From assembly GCA_036873135.1 (NCBI GenBank), contig JAPTYO010000027.1:1383195-1447194 (forward strand): DNA of 64,000 nucleotides. Reading direction: 5' to 3'. The translations under genes and the position numbers were made by a program. Positions 1 through 10,240 of the stretch are shown here, piece by piece. Each line of letters opens with the position of its first letter. Position 1 is the first letter of the stretch. The notes beneath the pieces were generated by a model. It searched no databases, was not told where the DNA came from, and was given only the letters and a program-made list of their open reading frames with translations. The stretch is from Clarkia xantiana subsp. parviflora (taxonomy: Eukaryota > Streptophyta > Magnoliopsida > Myrtales > Onagraceae).

Positions 1-570
1 TTTCCTCTAACTTCTCCCACACCTGCAATGGTTGGGAACTTGATCTTTAGGTGGGTCGTTGAAGGCACCATTCTCCATTCGTTCATGGTCGTGTATCCGA
101 GAATGCCATTGTAGGCGTTTAGCTTCTCGACTACTATGAATAGTACATCGATATTCAGACGTCTTTCTCCTTCGCCCAAAGTTACCAGAAGGGTAATGGT
201 GCCCAGCGGGTAGCTGGCATCTCCCATGAATCCCACTAGAGGTGAGTTCATTGTTTGTATGGCCTTCTTTCTTCCGAGTGCTAGGACAATGTCTTTTGTT
301 AGCACGTTTGGGGCGGAGCCTCCGTCTACCAGAATTCGCTTCACTTCCATGTCATCAATAGTCATTTGAATGACTAAGGCGTCGTTGTGGGGAAACGTTA
401 TGTGCTCTCTGTCTTTGGCTGAGAAGCCTATGACGTTTTCCATGATTGTGTCTTCTCCGTCTGGTTCCTATGGCTTTTCACTTTTTCCGGCGGCGTACCT
501 CTCCCTTGCGTAAGAGGTTTCGCCCCCTGCACTGAAGCCTCCGTGTATGGTGTATGTGTTTTCCATCTTG
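1..570 (-). pseudogene. E1 gypsy gag/protease fragment, cut by window edge
   Basis: Read on the minus strand, the segment encodes the spacer after a gag zinc knuckle (a TIHGGFSAGG motif near 540) and then an aspartic protease domain with ILVDGGS (near 340), a SPLVGF...SYPLGTITL stretch and a VEKLNAYNGILG motif (near 110). This order matches plant Ty3/gypsy proteins, where DGGS replaces the commoner DTGS. There is an in-frame stop near 470. The coding sequence comes within about 60 bases of the primer-binding site, so nearly all of gag has been deleted. Reverse transcriptase and integrase, if present, lie left of the window. It is a dead deletion derivative of the same family as E2. Confidence 0.8.
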
Positions 571-606
571 CTTGTTCGTTTGAGTAACGCAGGCTTTCTG
601 TTTGAA

Positions 607-624
607 GCCCGCAGACGGCGCCAA
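607..624 (-). other. E1 primer-binding site
   Basis: The minus strand reads TTGGCGCCGTCTGCGGGC one base after the LTR end. The same TTGGCGCCG start follows every gypsy 5' LTR in this window. TGGCGCC pairs with the ...GGCGCCA end of plant tRNA-Asp, but the rest does not fit tRNA-Asp well, so the primer tRNA is not assigned. Confidence 0.75.
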
Positions 625-625
625 G

Positions 626-1427
626 TGTTTCGTCCAAGTTAACGCGGGCTGTCTGCTGAGTAACTTGTCGATGTCTTCGGGTTGGGTGCGAGCTTGTTAG
701 GGCCAAGTCCGTCTCCTAGGGTCGTGCACGGGCCTTTGGCTTCGTCTTCAAAATCGCACTAAGTCCTTCGGGCTCTCTCGCTGACTGTCCGTCCGTACCT
801 GCAAGAGGAGCATTACCGAGCAACTCCCGTGGAGAGGGGGGAGGTGCTTGGTGCGCTCACTCCGACGGTCAACATTAGACAGTTCTAGAGAGAGAAAGTT
901 AGAGAGAGGTCAGAGCTCTTCTCAATTCTCACCCAAAGTGACTTGAAAATGTTTACCCCCAAGGTGGCTATTTATAGGCAACCTTGGACCGTAAGCCGGT
1001 TTTGACCCGGTTCAATGTGGAAATGTGAACCGGGATGCAGGGGAGAGCTTTGGGAAGAGGACTCTAACGCGCGTCTCAGGCGGCTGTCACGAGCGGGACG
1101 CGCGCGCCTTGTAACGGGGGGTCCCCAACGTATAGGAGTTAGTTGAAAATCGGGTCTCCGTATACATCCAGGACAAAAAAAAAAGGGGGGGTGTGCGCGA
1201 CACCCCCGGGGTGTGCGCGACACCCCCGGGGTGCAAAGCTTACCCAGAATTCCGGGTAAGCGGGGCTTACCCGGAATTTTCCGGGTAAGCCCCCCGGGGG
1301 TGCCGGGCAAGTTTGCGACTTGCCCGGTTTCCCCGGGTTAGCTCGAAATCGGGTTTTTCGTGGGTTTCGTGCGTGTACGAGGTCCGAATAATTTAAAACC
1401 GAGCCCGAATCATGCGTATATCCATCA
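626..1427 (-). repeat. E1 5' LTR
   Basis: The sequence runs from TGTTTCGTCC to GTATATCCATCA with TG...CA ends and lies directly beside the primer-binding site. The GCGTATATCCATCA terminus is identical to that of both E2 LTRs, so the families are related. The next five bases (TTCAT, 1428-1432) should be half of the target-site duplication. The partner LTR lies outside the window. Confidence 0.8.
1185..1330. repeat. GC-rich hairpin cluster inside E1 LTR
   Basis: Consecutive inverted repeats: two copies of a GGGGTGT/ACACCCC hairpin with a GCGCG loop, an imperfect CTTACCC/GGGTAAG hairpin, a 15-bp stem GGGGCTTACCCGGAA with a 2-base loop, and a roughly 10-bp stem CCGGGCAAGT/ACTTGCCCGG. A cluster of different sequence but the same architecture sits in the E2 5' LTR (14831-14985). 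Confidence 0.75.
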
Positions 1428-1443
1428 TTCATGCAGTTCCATT

Positions 1444-2833
1444 ATGGAAGACCCTGACCATGCTGCTGCAAATGTGTTGTGTGAGATACACCACAGTGGG
1501 TTCTTTGCTATAGAAAACGGACATAAAGTGAGCTATACTGGACTGGTGGATTACCTTGAATTCCCAGTGACAATCAGTTTGGGGGAAATGTTTTATATGT
1601 GTAAGGTAGCGTGTGACTATGAATAAGGAGATAAGGTATATGGGAAGCTTGCATCGAGAGGATTGTTCGAAGTTTAATGTTTTCTAGGTTTAACTTTCAA
1701 ATGTACTATATGTTAACTCTAAACTTCCTTTTTGTAGAAGAACTCATAAGGTTAAAGACCACTGAAGATGTTCGTGTATTATTAGAGAAGCGACAAAGGA
1801 ATGAAATTATGGCATTATACTTTGTGAAGAAGAATTGGCCTTCAGATGAACATGAAGTACCTGAGGGGCAGTTTGAAGTACCACTTCCGAATTCAGACGA
1901 CAGTTTAACTGATGAAGAGTGGGAGCCTACTCCTATGGATGAAGATAGTATGAGTGAGAGTGATAGCATGAGTGACTCCTCATGGTGGGAGCATGCTACT
2001 CAAACGACTGAAATGGTAGAGGAGGAACGCAGTAGTCGAAGTCACGAACCCGGAGAAGGAGTTGGTCGATGTCAGGAACCCGGAGAAGGAGTTGGTCCAA
2101 CTCAGGGGCCTAGACAAGCTGGACAAGGAAGTGGGACTAGACAGGAGGCTGGAGAAGGGGACACGGTAAACCTAAGCGACGATGAGTTGGTATGCGGGAG
2201 TGATGCTCTCGTGACACCTCCTGGGTCAGATGATGAAGAGAAAACCAATGCAGCCAGGTTTGCAAGTTTCAGTAAAGAGGTTAACAACAATGAACCCGAG
2301 TTGAGTCTTGGGATGATATTCGGGGCAGTCGATGAGCTGAAGAACGCTATAAGCGAGAACAGTATTCATAACGGGTATGCTGTAAGGTACGTGACAAATA
2401 CCCCCAAGAAGGTTCTTGTCCATTGTAAGGTGAATTGTGGGTGGAAGTTGTACGCATCTTTGATGGCCCATGAAGAGACGCTTCAAATCAAGACGTATGT
2501 TCCAACACACAAGTGTGGTGCTGTTCATTCAAGCAAGAGGATCAACGCGAAGTGGCTCGTGAAGTATTACAGTGAGAAGATGAAGGAGCAGTTGCTGCAG
2601 CCTAACTACATCCGGATGGAAATCAAAAACACATTTAGATTTGATGTCAGCCGATATACCATCATCAGAGATAATGCCAAGATCAAGCAAATTATTTGGG
2701 TAGATCATTGAGAACAGTACGAGAATTTGAGGGACTATGTTGCAACTGTTTTGCAACATAATCGAGGCACTACAATGGTCATTCAAGTTGATTCAACCAT
2801 CAACAATCTCAGGCCCATATTTGAGCGATTGTA
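1444..2833 (+). pseudogene. MULE transposase, N-terminal half
   Basis: The first exon begins at ATG 1444 and carries a HHSGFFAIENGHKVSYTG motif like the N-terminal domain of plant Mutator-like transposases. A TTTTTGTAG acceptor near 1738 precedes the second exon. That exon has an acidic, repetitive linker (repeats of GEGVG and QEPG) and then the MuDR-type DNA-binding region: GMIFGAVDELKNAISEN, CKVNCGWKLYAS and the zinc-like CGAVHSSKRINAKWL. After an in-frame stop at 2709 the reading continues with YENLRDYVATVLQ and RPIFERLYV, which normally leads into the DDE domain. The gene is then cut at about 2833 by a duplicated AT-rich segment. The catalytic core is missing. The remainder, same strand, is at 4831-5398 and 15146-15780. 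Confidence 0.8.
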
Positions 2834-3030
2834 TGTGTTTACATAGTACCTAGGGACCCTTTTATAGCTAGATTAACTCCTAAAATTAGGAAAACAATAT
2901 TTTTCCTAATATACATTAATTAATTTCGAAAATTATGAACATATATTTATTGCGTATTTCCATAAATATATATCATATATTTTCTAAATATTACACAATA
3001 TTAAATGTATCTATACTATCCTCGTTTAAA
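2832..3030. repeat. 199-bp direct repeat, copy 1
   Basis: It starts at TATGTGTTTACATA and ends at CTCGTTTAAA. It matches 3260-3458 with about six or seven mismatches by eye (about 97%). It begins exactly where the MULE reading frame breaks. It lacks TG...CA termini and no primer-binding site follows it, so I do not call it an LTR. Confidence 0.85.
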
Positions 3031-3259
3031 TGTTGGTTTGAAGATTTAGGAATGGAGCTGGGCTTTTATTTACAAAACTGGGTTTATCTCTGTAGAGGAA
3101 GTCTGCTGCAACTGCAAGTCTATAAGGGTTTCTAGTCTAACCGGACACCTAACCGGTTCGATGTCCGGTCCAGTTCTGATAACACTGGATAGAAGAGCTT
3201 GCACGATTTTCGAGAAAACCAATATTTTATTCTTTTTTTTTTTTTTTGCCAATTTTCTA
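3031..3259. other. Spacer between the 199-bp repeats
   Basis: A 229-bp segment with no coding similarity I recognise. It contains a CCGGACACCTAACCGG-like stretch and a run of T near 3232-3247. It does not continue the MULE gene. Confidence 0.4.
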
Positions 3260-3458
3260 TATGTGTTTACATAATACCTAGGGACCCTTTTATAGCTAGA
3301 TTAACCCCTAAAATTAGGAAAAAAATATTTTCCCTAATATACATTAATTAATTCCGAAAATTATGAACATATATTTATTGCGTATTTCCATAAATATATA
3401 TCATATATTTTCTGAATATTACACAATATTAAATGTATCTATACTATCCTCGTTTAAA
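3260..3458. repeat. 199-bp direct repeat, copy 2
   Basis: Second copy of the 2832-3030 segment in the same orientation. The following 3459-3660 is AT-rich with no gene that I can see. Confidence 0.85.
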
Positions 3459-3661
3459 CTAAGCCTATTTTTAGCAACCCCGTGACCTTCCATTTTCAGA
3501 TACTTCATTTTTTAAACGTGTTACACATAACATTTTTAATCGTGTTATGTACGTGTCGCGTGTACCAAAATTAGGTGTTTACATGTTGCGTAGCAAAAAA
3601 ACAGCATTTCAGGACAGTTTATAACAAATCAGCTTGCAGTCAAATTCAAATGACAATTCTT

Positions 3662-4829
3662 CTACAAAAAAAAGGATTTGATTAACATTACTTGATTCAA
3701 GGGACAAGTCTTCCTGTTATGGCCTGTTTGCTTGCACATCGTACATTTCCTGTCATGATTCACAACCTGTCTCCTCAGCTTAGTCGGTTTGGGTTCGTGC
3801 TCAGCCCTTATCCTCTTTGTCCTCTTTTTTCCAGGTTGATCCCTTTGCAAAGGTCCTGTCAATTTGTATCCTTCGGCTTGAACCCAGTCTTCTTTGCCTG
3901 GGACTGGATATAATAAACATGTATAGCACCCCCTAAAAGCCTCTTTCGAATAACATTCGTCGATGTAGTCCACAACCTCACAACTTTCTTTCCTTATAGC
4001 AACCATAGCGTGTGCACATGGCAACCCGGACAGCTGAAACATACCACAACTGCATTATCGCGTATCTAACTTGACGATGTAGACCTTAACAAGACAGCTA
4101 ATCTCGAACGCACCATCCTCGGCATAAATTACGTGACAATATGGTATGGACATTTCAGCCTTGGCAAGCTTCTTCCTAATCCTTGGACAAATCAGATGCT
4201 CCTGCCTCTCATAGCTTCCCTCTTCAGCTACATTTCTCTCATTAGTTTCCTCCTGATCTCTTCCATTGTTGTAACTATCGGCTTTGATCGACATTCAAGA
4301 ATGCGTGCATTGAAGCTCTCACTTAGGTTGTTGACAATCAAGTCTACCTTCGAGTCGACTCGACTGGAAAGTAGCTTCTACCCCATACATGCTTTTCAAT
4401 ATCATTGAGGTAGTTATATGACTCAAGTTTGATCTTCTTTAATTCCTCCATATGCTCAAGATGTTTAGACCTAGTACTCACAGCTGCAGCTGCCCACATA
4501 CGATCCCTGACAGCCTTGCTTCTCCAACCTTTCACCAACATATTTGCATGGATATGTCTTACACACGCTCGATGTTCCACACCACGGCATGTCTCTTGAA
4601 CTGCAGCAATAAGTCCTTACACGCGATTTTAACCAATTTAGGTACCTATGGTTACTATACCAAAGGTACTAAAAAGAAACTTTTAACTTAAACTCATCTA
4701 CCTATTTGCACAGTTGTACTTAGTACAGGTATTAATTCTTACAAATTTAACAAAACACAGATATTGAAAAAAAATAACGGAAGTGAGAGTTCTATACCTT
4801 TTGTCGACCAGACATTATTGTCCAACCCC
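3662..4829 (-). pseudogene. Inverted copy of MULE transposase C-terminal half
   Basis: On the minus strand this encodes, in order, the region after the DDE domain (WTIMSG at the start, then an intron with AG acceptor), CRGVEHRACVRHIHANMLVKGW (near 4590), HMEELKKIKLESYNYL (near 4440), the SWIM zinc-finger region (FQLSGLPCAHAMVAI, near 4040) and a CX2CX4HX4C zinc knuckle (CTMCKQTGHNRKTC, near 3730). This is the C-terminal layout of plant MuDR-type transposases. Bases 3722-4829 are the inverted counterpart of 4921-5398 plus 15146-15780. Its intron is also inverted, so the copy arose at DNA level. Frames are broken by indels and it lacks the first half of the gene. Confidence 0.85.
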
Positions 4830-5398
4830 TGCATGGGTTGAAGCTGAAAACAAGGACTCTTGGAAGTGGTTCTTGGACTTGCTGACTAAAGACATAGGGA
4901 TGGGTCCTGCATGCAGTGACAGGGGTTGGACAATAATGTCTGGTCCACAAAAGGTATAGAACTCTCACTTCCGTTATTTGTTTTCAATATCTGTGTTTTG
5001 TTAAATTAGTAAGAATTAATTCATGTACTAAGTACAACTGTGCAAATAGGTAGATGAGTTAAGTTAAAAGTTTCTTTTTAGTACCTTTGGTATAATAACC
5101 ATAGGTACCTAAATTGGTTAAATTCGCGTGTAAGGACTTATTGCTGCAGTTCAAGAGACATGCCGTGGTGTGGAACATCGAGCGTGTGTAAGACATATCC
5201 ATGCAAATATGTTGGTGAAAGGTTGGAGAAGCAAGGCTGTCAGGGATCGTATGTGGGCAGCTGCAGCAATGAGTACTAGGTCTAAGCATCTTCAGCATAT
5301 GGAGGAATTAAAGAAGATCAAACTTGAGTCATATAACTACCTCAATGAGATTGAAAAGCATGTATGGGGTAGAAGCTACTTTCCAGTCGAGTCGACTC
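3722..5398. repeat. Large inverted repeat (arms interrupted by E2)
   Basis: Left arm 3722-4829. The right arm is 4921-5398 continued at 15146-15780. The arms are about 1.1 kb each, about 95% identical in the stretches compared by eye, with a 91-bp spacer (4830-4920). The far ends stop at the same codon: CKQTG, position 3722 on the left and 15780 on the right. Confidence 0.85.
4831..5398 (+). pseudogene. MULE transposase, central part, up to E2 insertion
   Basis: It starts with AWVEAENKDSWKWFLDLL and DRGWTIMSG, the end of the MULE catalytic domain (family pattern E..DSW.WF...L and WT..SD). A GT-AG intron follows (about 4961-5133). The next exon reads GLIAAVQETCRGVEHR, then HIHANMLVKGWRSKAVRDRMW. 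The frame is cut at 5398 by E2 and resumes at 15146. Bases 4830-4920 are the only part not duplicated in the inverted arm and form the spacer of the palindrome. Confidence 0.85.
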
Positions 5399-5995
5399 TG
5401 TTAGGTTATAAAGTCTAGGTCAACAGGTCGTCAATCTAGAATTTATCTCCCACTAATGAAATGTCGGATTCAGTGCTCCTACGGCTAGTCGTTCTGATCC
5501 TTGTCCTTCTGTCCTCCTCCTTCTCTTCTCCGCGTTACCCTGCAATAGGGGCAATATCAAGCACGGAGGGGGGGTGGTGCTTGATGAACCCTCTCCGATG
5601 CTTAAGTCAGAACGTCGCTTTTTAGAGAGAAGTCAGAGTTAAATTGCACACTTAGCCAAGATGATCAAATGAGTGGTGGAAGGGTTGTATTTATAGGCAA
5701 CGGTGTCATTAAGGTGGCTTAATGACATCGTTAACCTTTAAACACAATTAATTAGTCCTTGATCACATAATTAAAACCTTAAAGCATGGAGAAGGTGGCG
5801 GAAATAATCTAAGTGCGGGAGTCGGGAACCTAGGTGAGTTCGCCGCGCGGCCCCGACGAGTATTTTCGCCTCGTTTAGACCGTTGGCGTTTCGGCGGGGT
5901 GTTTGGGTTGAAGTTTCGATTTACAATCATTAACGGGGTGATCAAAATAAAACGATTCGGAAGTCAACGGATTCAAATTGGGCGTATATCCATCA
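5399..5995 (-). repeat. E2 3' LTR
   Basis: 597 bp from TGTTAGGTTATA to GTATATCCATCA. It is 160 bp shorter than the 5' LTR because it lacks the hairpin block. The adjacent minus-strand GACTCGGGGGCATG (5996-6009) is the likely polypurine tract. Confidence 0.9.
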
Positions 5996-7291
5996 CATGC
6001 CCCCGAGTCAACCAATCGCCTGACCCTTGATTGACTCTATTTTAGGATGGTATGACACGCGCAATTTGAAGCCGGGATTTTACCTTTTGTAGGAATCTTT
6101 ACTTACCCATGGGTGTGTGTCTCTGACTCTGCCCCCTGTCTTATAAGATAGAGGAATTGCAAACGTCAGAATAGCACGGACACATGTCCAAGCACGTGTC
6201 CGTCTGAGATGGAAATAATAAATCCAATACCTTCACGAGCTTATACTCGGAAAACATACGCATATGTGGGGAAAAATTTTGATTTTGGTCCCAAAATTTT
6301 TCTAAGTATAGGATATTAAAAAACATGCCTATAGGATATTAACTTGGGTGGAAATATGCCTAACCATAGTTTAAGGGAGGTAAAGATGATAGTTTTCCCT
6401 TTAACCCTTAGATCTCTTCTAATTTAAATGGAGGGTTGTGATTATGTCACTTTAAAAAACCCTACACCTTTTCAAATATATAGAGGAGTAAAGAAATTAC
6501 CTCACTTACCCACCATTGTCATCTTTTCCTTTTTTCCTCACACTTGGAGGCCAAGGGAGGAATTCTTGCACACCAAGGGAGGGGGGCCGGCCAGAAATTC
6601 CGGCCAGCGGCACGAGCACGGAGGGACCAGCGGCACGGGGCGGCGTAGCGGAGGCCCTTGGCGGCGCGACGGAGGCGAGGTGATCCAGCAGCTCGGGGCG
6701 AGGCGGCGTGGGCTAGGACCAGGTGGGTCCAGCGCGGCCTGGCCCACGCCGCGGACGACGGCGAGGCTGCCACGGGCGAAGGCAGCGCCTGGTCCGGCGA
6801 GGCCGGGCGACAGCGAGGCGGGGCAGCTCCGGCGTGACGCGAGGCGACCTCCGGCGACGACGGGGTCTGGTTTCTGGCGACCCCAAAATTTGAATTCCGG
6901 ACCCGTTTATCAAATCGGGTAGGGTTTTTCCAATGGTCCAATCTTTTCCTTTCCGTTACCGTATAAAATGTCGATACTTGAATTGCCGATATTTGATTCG
7001 TGATTTCCGTAGATAGTCGCTTGCTCGGAAATAATTTTTTATCCGTTTAAAATATTCCCGCTCGAACTTTGATATTGTGATGTTGTTTGTGTGTTGGTCT
7101 CCATTGAGGGGCATGACCGTAATTATGCTTGGGAATCGGTTTTTGATCCGACCCGATTTTGTCGTTTTCGTGTCCTTAGCATGTGTTCATTACCTTCATT
7201 GGGTGCCTTTGAATTTTTGGTTGTTGCTTGTTGGGTGCCGGGGTATGTCCGGATTTTTCGGAGATCTTCTTATCCTAACACCCGTCATGCT
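5996..7291 (+). promoter_or_regulatory. Leader and presumed promoter of the E2 antisense gene
   Basis: The 1.3 kb between the 3' LTR and the antisense gene holds no supported coding sequence. A TATA-like AAATATATAGAGG lies near 6473. A GC-rich block (about 6580-6870) gives long open frames on both strands, which I attribute to base composition. By analogy with A, B and D, where a TATA box precedes the antisense gene, this is the likely promoter and 5' UTR. Confidence 0.35.
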
Positions 7292-9786
7292 ATGACAGGT
7301 ATTGTACTCGTAGTGGTGCCCCCGTACAAAAACTTGGCAGAGGCGCTATATCCTTCGAATGATGAGTAAGTTTTTCTTTCCCTCTATTCGTCACGTTATT
7401 TTCTTTCCTGGCATTAGTTCGGAGTCGGATACTAAGCCAGGGTATTGGTCGGAGCCTGATTCGAGCTTGGAATTTCTCACTGCCTTTGATTTAGGTCTCG
7501 CTGCTTTGTCGGAGAACTATTTGACTAGGTCCGACTATAACGAGCATGTCACCTTAGGCGACATTTGTCCTTTAGACGAGTCTTAGTACCCCTTCCTCCC
7601 TTCTTTGGGAAACACTCGCCAGACAGTGACAGAGCCTCCCAGGGGGAAGGTTGTTGTCTATCCTTCCCAAATTCGGTTTGGGTTACGCCTGCCTTATTGC
7701 GATGAGCTTGTAGAAATGAGTAGATTCTTTAGGATCTCCCCTGTGAACCTTGCCCCCAGTGCTATTCGCGTCTGGGTGGGTTTCCGGGTGCTATGTCAGT
7801 GGTACTCCTGGAAGTACTCCTTGGTCTTGTTCCGGTGCTTCTTCCGATTTCAGTATCAGAAGAAGGTAGGCTTCGCGAGTTTCGTGACTCGCTATCCTTC
7901 CCTCAAAGATTCCCGATTTGCTGATTTCGGGTTGAGTGGAATACTTCTCTTCGTTTCGTGGTTCAGAGCGATAATTCGGCAAGCCATTGGGCCAAACACT
8001 ACTTCTTTATCACGAATCGATACGTTACCTGGCCGGTTCTGAATGAGGACCGATCAGACGGCTGGCCTGCCTTTGGGGAGTTCTCTTCTGCGGACTTAGA
8101 GACTATGAAGACTATCTATGAGAGCCACAAGACCCAGTCTTACTGCCCTGTGTCTTTGGTGACCGAGACAGACCTCTATGAGGCAGGGATTAGTTTGACT
8201 CCTCTCTCCGGGGACTCGGTATGCCACTTAGTCTTCTCATCTATATTTATTTTCTGTCTTTCCCTTGTAGGTTGGTTTCACAGGAAAACGTATAACGTGC
8301 AGGCGGCGCCGGTTGATTTGAGCAAGAGGAGGGCTCCTTCCAACTCTACTCCGAAGAAGTCCCCTATGCCTGGGAAGACTGCTAGGGCCTCTGGTACATT
8401 TCTTTCTTCCTTCTCTTATGGTATACTTGTGTTTTTTCTCATGTTGTTTTCCTTGTGTTGTTAGGGCACTCTCCCTTGGTGACCGAGAGAGTTGTTTCTG
8501 TGGGCAAGGGCTCTGGACCTTCTAAGTCCAAGTCACGGAGGTTCGACTCTGAGGCTGGGGCCTCGGCTGTCAAGAAGAAGAAGGCGGCAGATCCTCCTCC
8601 CCCTGGTGTTCGTCCCCCGTCCCTGTCTCGCGACAAAGAGATAGTGGTCGAAGAAGCACCTTCCCGGGCTGATAAAGTCCCGGGCTGATAAAGGGAAGCG
8701 GCCTGCTGGCGATGGTGGGGTGGTCACTGATTCTCCATCTCCTGCCCCCCAGCCGAGGGCACAGTCTTCAGGTTCGTTTTTTCTTTATGTCATTGATGCT
8801 TCTATGCTTGTGTTTTTCTTTACTTTGCTTTCTTTGTATAGGCGGGCCTCCGTCTTTGAGTCGGAAGGACTTTACGCGCCTTACTGACGAGGATATCGTG
8901 GGAGCTGAGTGGACTCCCTTTGCTGGGTTGAAGGAGTTCCACTTTGACAGCGGTTCCTCCTTGCGCACCCCGGAGGTTGGCATTCGGGTACTTCGCGGTG
9001 CCATCGCTCCTGGTCATCGTGTTCCTCAGCCTAAGTCCCCTAAGGAGACCCGGCGCTTCATCCAGGGGGTGTTATCCCGCTATGTTCCTGTAAGTGTTGT
9101 TTCTCTTCCTTTTCTTCTTTCATGTGATTGCTTGCTAAGTCAATTACCCCTTGTTGATTTTTCAGGGTATGTCCAACATGGTGAATATGTCGTCTCTTGC
9201 GCTTGAGCTGTCAGATGAGAAGAAGGCTCTTGAGGATAACCAGGTTTCCTTGAAGGCGGAGCTTGCCACTGCCGCTAAGAAGGCTCGCCTGTCTGACTTG
9301 CAGATGCAGGAGCTTAGGGACCAGGTAGCTCTACTTGAGACTACCGTGGGTAGTTTGCGTCGTGAGGCTGATGTTGCATCGTCACTCCATGCTGAGGAGT
9401 TGACGAAGCTTGAGGTGAGGTGCCGGGCGGAGGAGAGAGCTGTTGCAGTAGCTGAGTACAAAGCTTCCCCTGCCTTTACTGCTGATTACAGCGTTCGGTT
9501 GAACCATGAGATGAACCAGTTCGGGGAGTACCTTGTCGATCACATCTTCCGTATTGATCCCCAGTTCCCCGTCAATGATCTAGGTGACTTTGGACCATAT
9601 GCTACTGGTTATATGGCCGTTCTTAGGGGTCAAGCTGCCGTTGCTGATGAGCCTGCCCCTGCACAGGTGGATGCTATACCCGTGGATGTTGATAGTTCAG
9701 GCTCTTCCTCCTCTTCTTCGAGCTCTGTTGGTGGTTCTTCCTCAGAGGGTCAGGACCGTGAGGACTCTCCAGCAGGCTCTGGTTGA
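7292..9786 (+). CDS. E2 antisense spliced gene (gypsy-associated extra ORF)
   Basis: Six exons can be read: 7292-7365, 7418-8218, 8271-about 8392, 8465-about 8771, 8843-9089 and 9166-9786, all with GT-AG introns. The product starts MTGIVLVVVPPYKNLAEAL. It has an N-terminal domain with FGLRLPYCDELVEMSRFF, APSAIRVWVGFRVLC and HYFFITNRYVTWP, resembling the plant 'putative gypsy type transposon' family. A basic Lys/Pro-rich linker follows, then a coiled coil (9180-9460) and a Ser-rich acidic tail. It runs opposite to gag-protease, between the repeat array and the 3' LTR. Damage: in-frame TAG at 7584, a frameshift near 7940 and a small duplication near 8685. Its function is unknown. Similar genes occur in A, B and D. 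Confidence 0.6.
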
Positions 9787-10240
9787 TATGCTGATATCTC
9801 TTTATCTTTGTACATATGACTTTACCTTTCCTCCCCTTTGATGGGTTGAGTGTTTCTCCCCTTGATGGGTCGAGTTCATTTTGGGATTGCTATACTTGGG
9901 ATGTTTTGTTGCTTTCCTTCTTTGCATGGTTATGTTGGCGGTGTGTGGAACATCTGCCTTTGGTTGTGGTATGCATGGTGTGTTGAACACCTGCCTTTTG
10001 ATGGGTATTTCATATGCTTCTGTATATATTCCTTTGATCATGGACTCTTCCTTTCCTTGTGCTTTCCTTTACTTATCTTTCTTTTGTGTTTTCCTTCACA
10101 TCATTCCTGCTATCTCATCAAGAAAAAACATGTTGTGTTCTTCATACAACTTTGCTTTGTAATTATTTTTTCATGGGATCCTTCTTAGTATGGTGCAATG
10201 ATCTCTTCTGATACCCTTTAAATGGTATGTATGGTACTGT

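Noticed and set aside
972..1432. Overlapping minus-strand open frames in the E1 LTR
   Set aside because: They arise from GC-rich inverted repeats inside an LTR and have no coding similarity.
2832..3458. TRIM-type miniature LTR element
   Set aside because: The repeats lack TG...CA ends, no TGGTATCAGAGC or TGGCGCC site follows the first copy, and no target-site duplication is visible.
6428..6941. Long open frames on both strands in E2 leader
   Set aside because: The GC-rich block gives frames on both strands with low-complexity Arg/Ala/Gly/Pro content. It lies where a 5' UTR is expected.
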